Part shown: in pieces, positions 31,701 through 34,870 of the stretch
Position numbering within the stretch: position 1 is the first letter of the stretch
Layout: the number at the start of each line of letters is the position of its first letter
NCBI GenBank assembly: GCA_001598975.1
Contig: BBXU01000509.1
Coordinates: 1-34,870, forward strand
Reading direction: 5' to 3'
DNA length: 34,870 nt
Source: Parachlorella kessleri
Lineage: Eukaryota > Chlorophyta > Trebouxiophyceae > Chlorellales > Chlorellaceae
The notes under the pieces: model-generated
What the model saw: the letters and a program-made list of their open reading frames with translations, nothing else
Databases searched by the model: none
What the model was told of the DNA's origin: nothing
Translations under genes and position numbers: made by a program

Positions 31701-33427
31701 ACAGGCGTAGGCCTGCACAGTACGAAAGCATTTCCAAGTTATGAACAGTAACAACTAGACAGCCCACCCCAAAGCAGCCTCACAACCTGTTCAGGTGGAC
31801 TTGTTGGCATAAATGCTTGCCTTCGCTGGGCAACTACGTTCTTAGCCTTCCCACACGATCAATGTCCTTGAGATTATATGGCAGGCAACTCTGAGAGCTC
31901 GCGCATTAGCCACACACCTTGTAGTCTGGGAACTCCTTCTGAAGGTGCCAGTCCTTGACATACAGCAGCTGCCCTCCCTCCCAGGGCCCCCTTTCACTGC
32001 TACCCACTGCTGCTCCTGCTGCTGCCACTGCTCCTGCTCCTGCTGCTGCTCCTTCTCCTACTGCTGGTGCTGTTGCTCCTGCCGCCGCCGCCGTCGCCGG
32101 CGCTGCTGCTGCTGCTGTCTCTGCTCCAGCTCCTGCTGCAGCCACCGCTGCTGCGCCTGCTGTGCCTGCGGCCCTCTGTTTCCGGCGCCTCCACCACTGT
32201 ATGAAGTCTCCCAGGGTCATGTCGTGCGTGGGACCACAGCCCTCGTACTCCCTGCAAGGAGCAAGGTAATTACCGGTGACGGCACTCAAACAGTCTCCCG
32301 CTACCAAGGGTGAAAGGCTGTCTCTAGCACTCTTTACGATCGGAGGTGCCTAAAGCGGAGCAAATGATACCAACTTGATACTAGCAGATATTCCGAGGCC
32401 TCCTCACCAGCACAATGCATTTGTCAAAATACCACCCTAGCATTGGCCGCAGGGATGAGCAAGCGTCGTGCAAAGTACCCCATTACATGCGCGGGCCTCG
32501 GCCCAGCTTACCTCGCAGTGTCGGTGGCTCGCACTTTGGAGGAGCCAAAGCGCTGCTCTAGAAAGTCCAGGTCAGGACTGCCATCTGGGCACACCCACTC
32601 TCGGCAAGCCAGCCAGCCTTCTGTAGTCCCCTGGGAGAGGAAAAGAGGACAATGTTCTAGGTGCCCTGCATGCTGCGGTACCAACGGTGAGTGCACAGCA
32701 CACGAGTCGCTGCCGACGCCTCAGAACTCACAGCTTAGGCATGAGTCAACATGAGCAAACCGGGAAAGGAGCTGCACTGGGTAGAGTCAGGAGGAGGAGC
32801 TAGGAGACCTGTGCAGGGCGTTGCAGAGGCTGTGCACCCAGCATATAGCGGGACGCACCAGCGGCAATGCAGAATGTGAAATTGCAAAGTGTTGCTCCTC
32901 CCAGATCTGCAGGGCCTTGCCCAGGCACACACCTCTATTACAACCGGGACATTGGGGGCCATGAAGTCCCTGACAAAATCGCTGTAGCTGAGCTCGCTGG
33001 CATGCCGCCTATCAATCCGAGTCACCCCAGCGCATGCTGCTGCTGTTCCTGTTGGCTCCTGCGACTGCTGGGAGGACGCTGTACCGATTTTGCTGTTTGC
33101 TGCGCCCAACTCTGCCTCTCCAACAGTGCTAGGGCTGTCACTTTGGGGCTTTTGCTTCCCTGGGGTTGACCCAGCACAGCTGCTGCTAGGGTTGCCATAC
33201 TTTGCCTCAAACAGCTTCACTGCCTTCTTCCTGGGGTTGCCCTGCGCTCACCCAAAGTAACAGTAAGCAGGCCAACATGAGTGCGTTATAAGGTCCAGGG
33301 CTACAGTCACAGTTGTTGGAGTTGGGACGCTGCATGCTGCTGATGGTGTGCAGCTTACCTCCTCAGGCTCTTGCAGGCCCCAGGTGCTCAGTTCCTTCCA
33401 AAGTTGAGGTTCTAGCTTGAATTCCAT
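28727..33427 (-). CDS. JMJD4: JMJD4-type JmjC-domain 2-oxoglutarate oxygenase (10 exons, 769 aa)
   Basis: The exons are 33427-33359, 33241-32933, 32630-32512, 32251-31918, 31712-31353, 31112-30972, 30541-30431, 30068-29984, 29734-29638 and 29411-28727; phases match and total 770 codons. Family signatures in order: NVPVVIE, TEGWLACREWVCPDGSPDLD, TLGDFIQWW, LLYVKDWHLQKEFPDY, YACPLYFRDDWLNEWY, DYRFVYLGPK, TPLHSDV (Fe ligands H and D), SWSTNVAGRKRWRLLHP, FPGLAQARQHMVEFIQ, EAGESVFVPSGWHHSVEN (third Fe ligand H), INHNW split by an intron, and NGHNVHWVWHL. In animals JMJD4 hydroxylates a lysine of translation release factor eRF1; the same role here is inference. The protein is much longer than human JMJD4 because of a 60-residue Ala/Gly insertion in exon 4, a Gln/Gly-rich insertion in exon 5 and a long Gln/Ala/Cys-rich C-terminus. 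Confidence 0.9.
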
Positions 33428-33572
33428 GCTAAGATGAAAGATGCGCGCTCACACATCTTCCAACAACGCATGCCAGCGTGGCTGTCAAGTCCCCGCCAGG
33501 GCGCACCCGTTTGCTGGGTCGTCAGATCAATCTCAACCATCAGATGTCAACGTCAAGAAACACTCACCGACA
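33428..33572. promoter_or_regulatory. Short bidirectional promoter between JMJD4 and the DHQS-II-like gene
   Basis: Only 145 bp separate the two start codons, so both promoters and 5' UTRs must fit here or overlap the opposing gene. No TATA box is visible. The plus-strand frame is open upstream to an in-frame ATG at 33441; I did not use it because it is only 13 bp from the JMJD4 start codon. Confidence 0.5.
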
Positions 33573-34644
33573 ATGGTCCAAACCCTGCTGAACCCTGTGG
33601 TCCCAGGGCACAAGTGGCAACTTGCAAGGCCTTGGATTGCAGCCAAGCCAGTTTATAGCCTCTTGTCAAGGCAAAGGTCCACGGCAGCCTGCATGGCTTC
33701 TGGCACGGGCGACAAGCTGGTGTGGGTTGCCACAAACAACAAGGTGCAGCCTGGAGCTTTAGTAGTGTTGGCCCACCTGCTTGCAAGCCGCGTGTGATGA
33801 TGTCCCACTTTCGTATACAACAGGACTTGGTGGTGCTGCCGTCATGCAGGAGGTGCTCACAACAGCTCTGGAGAGTGGCATATCCACTCTTCTGGTGCCA
33901 GACCCAGCAAACAATGGAGCGGCTGCCAAACAGCTGGAAGACTGGCAACAGCTGGGCAGATTCAGTACAGTACGCTTCATTTTTGAAGCATGCGACACAG
34001 CCGCACTTGCCGACCACGTGCAGCAGCATTGTTTTCTGTAGTTGGCAGGAAAGCCTTGCCAAATTTACCAGCCTCATGAAGGCCAAAGACTGGAAGCTAC
34101 CACGCACCGCAGGTAACGGCGAGCAGCGGCGGGTCTCTACTGGATGAGCAGGGCACCGAGGTTGGCGTGCTGCGGCGGCTGTCCACGCCCCAGGATGTGG
34201 TTGAAGCTGAGAAGGAGGCGGGGCGGGAGGGGGTGGTTCTCGTGGAGGCTCTGGACTGGCAGGCAAGTTTCTGGCGGCGGCTTATAGTAATTGTGACAAG
34301 ATAAGATAGTGGAAATGAATGTAAGCGCACAGAGGGAGGGGGGTGCGGCTGCTACAGGGCTCTGAACTGGCTAGCCCGTCTCTGTTGCAATCTGCTGCGG
34401 GTCATCCCTGCCAAGGGCTTCAAGGGCTGCTTCTTTCCGACTGTCATTGCCACCATCCATCCACACAGTACATGTGCCTCTGCAGATAATCCCTGCCGAG
34501 AACCTTGTGGCGGCTTACCAGGGTGCTGGGGCCAGGGCACAGCTGCTGGCGCTCACTGGGAGCTGTGAGGGGTCGCGAGTCATGCTAGAGGCGCTAGAGG
34601 CAGGCGCGCATGGGGTGGTTCTGCAAACAGAAGATCCTAAAGAG
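33573..34644 (+). CDS. 3-dehydroquinate synthase II-like protein, plastid-targeted, 3' end outside window
   Basis: Four exons are readable: 33573-33743, 33850-34017, 34113-34262 and 34486-34644, all phase 0. The first 38 residues (Arg/Ser/Ala-rich, no acidic residue, ending RQRSTAAC before MASGTGD) look like a chloroplast transit peptide. KLVWVATNNK then opens the DHQS-II fold (PF01959 type), followed by VLTTALESGISTLLV, VRFIFEAC, LDEQGTEVGVLRRL, GVVLVEALDWQ, IIPAENLVAAYQ and MLEALEAGAHGVVL, all typical of the family. In archaea the enzyme makes 3-dehydroquinate by NAD-dependent oxidative deamination of an amino-deoxyheptulosonate; plants and algae carry homologues whose function is less clear. 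Intron 3 begins GC (CTGGCAG|GCAAGT). The exon 2 donor (GACCAC|GTGCAG) is the least certain. The gene continues beyond 34644. Confidence 0.8.
34263..34485 (+). other. GC-AG intron in the DHQS-II-like gene
   Basis: The upstream exon ends DWQ at CAG|GCAAGTTT and the next begins IIPAENL at CTCTGCAG|ATAATC. Both protein flanks belong to the conserved core, and no GT donor nearby preserves the frame. Apart from GC in place of GT, the donor matches the consensus strongly, as is normal for GC-AG introns. Confidence 0.75.
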
Positions 34645-34870
34645 GTGAGGTGGACTCTGCCTGCATCTCAACTTGTAGGGGTTGGCGCTGTCGGGGCAAT
34701 TTTCATGGAGTTCTGCTATAGGCACCAGGAGCCGGAAATTTGGGAGTGGGATTACAAAAACTCGATTCCAAGGAGGTGAGGAGGCCGCTTGGGGCTGTAA
34801 GGGTACATCTTTTTTCAAGCTGGGTACCCTCAGTCAAAGAGGGGGGGGACCACCAAACCCCCCTCCAAAG
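34645..34870 (+). other. Right end of the window, intron or further exon of the DHQS-II-like gene
   Basis: A GTGAGG donor follows the exon ending DPKE at 34644. Downstream, AG dinucleotides at about 34710 and 34783 could start the next exon, but none gives recognisable DHQS-II sequence before the window ends, so I assign no further exon. Confidence 0.4.

Noticed and set aside
33441..33572. Earlier in-frame ATG for the DHQS-II-like gene at 33441
   Set aside because: It is 13 bp from the divergent JMJD4 start codon, leaving no room for a promoter, and the sequence before 33573 does not look like coding sequence.

Overview
The window looks like nuclear DNA of a unicellular or colonial green alga, most likely order Chlamydomonadales. 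The evidence is dense GT-AG introns of about 0.1-1 kb, alanine-, glycine- and glutamine-rich insertions inside conserved domains, a TGTAA-type polyadenylation signal, and tyrosine-kinase-like (TKL) kinase domains with the 'LG.G.(Y/F)G.VYKAL..GVQ..AVK' opening typical of chlorophyte kinases. The species is not determined. All gene models below were built by hand from splice sites and reading phase; every model given as complete sums to a whole number of codons.

Layout from left to right. Positions 1-691 are a degenerate repeat region. 692-3210 (-) is a four-exon gene for an unrecognised, probably organelle-targeted helical protein. 4008-19417 (-) is one very large gene of 33 inferred exons (1,538 codons). 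It encodes a signal peptide, an unrecognised glycosylated ectodomain, a subtilisin-like (S8) domain that has lost every catalytic residue, a glycine-rich stalk, one transmembrane helix and two tandem TKL kinase domains, then a short repeat tail. This is the most unusual object in the window. 19720-22477 (+) is a divergently transcribed four-exon gene for a coiled-coil protein with one hydrophobic segment and a Ser-rich tail. 23373-25047 and 25947-27794 (+) are two tandem paralogues encoding F-box-like plus leucine-rich-repeat proteins; their upstream DNA was duplicated with them. 28727-33427 (-) is a ten-exon JMJD4-type JmjC oxygenase gene. 33573 to beyond the window end (+) is a type II 3-dehydroquinate synthase-like gene with a probable plastid transit peptide and a GC-AG intron, head to head with JMJD4.

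How the genes may work together: the receptor-like protein would place a catalytically dead protease fold outside the cell and two apparently competent kinases inside, which suggests a ligand- or peptide-sensing receptor built on a pseudoprotease. The coiled-coil/membrane gene shares its 302-bp upstream region and could be co-expressed. The other genes (F-box/LRR pair, JMJD4, DHQS-II, organelle protein) look like ordinary neighbours with no shared pathway visible. The receptor gene also shows repeated local tandem duplications that copy its own splice junctions.
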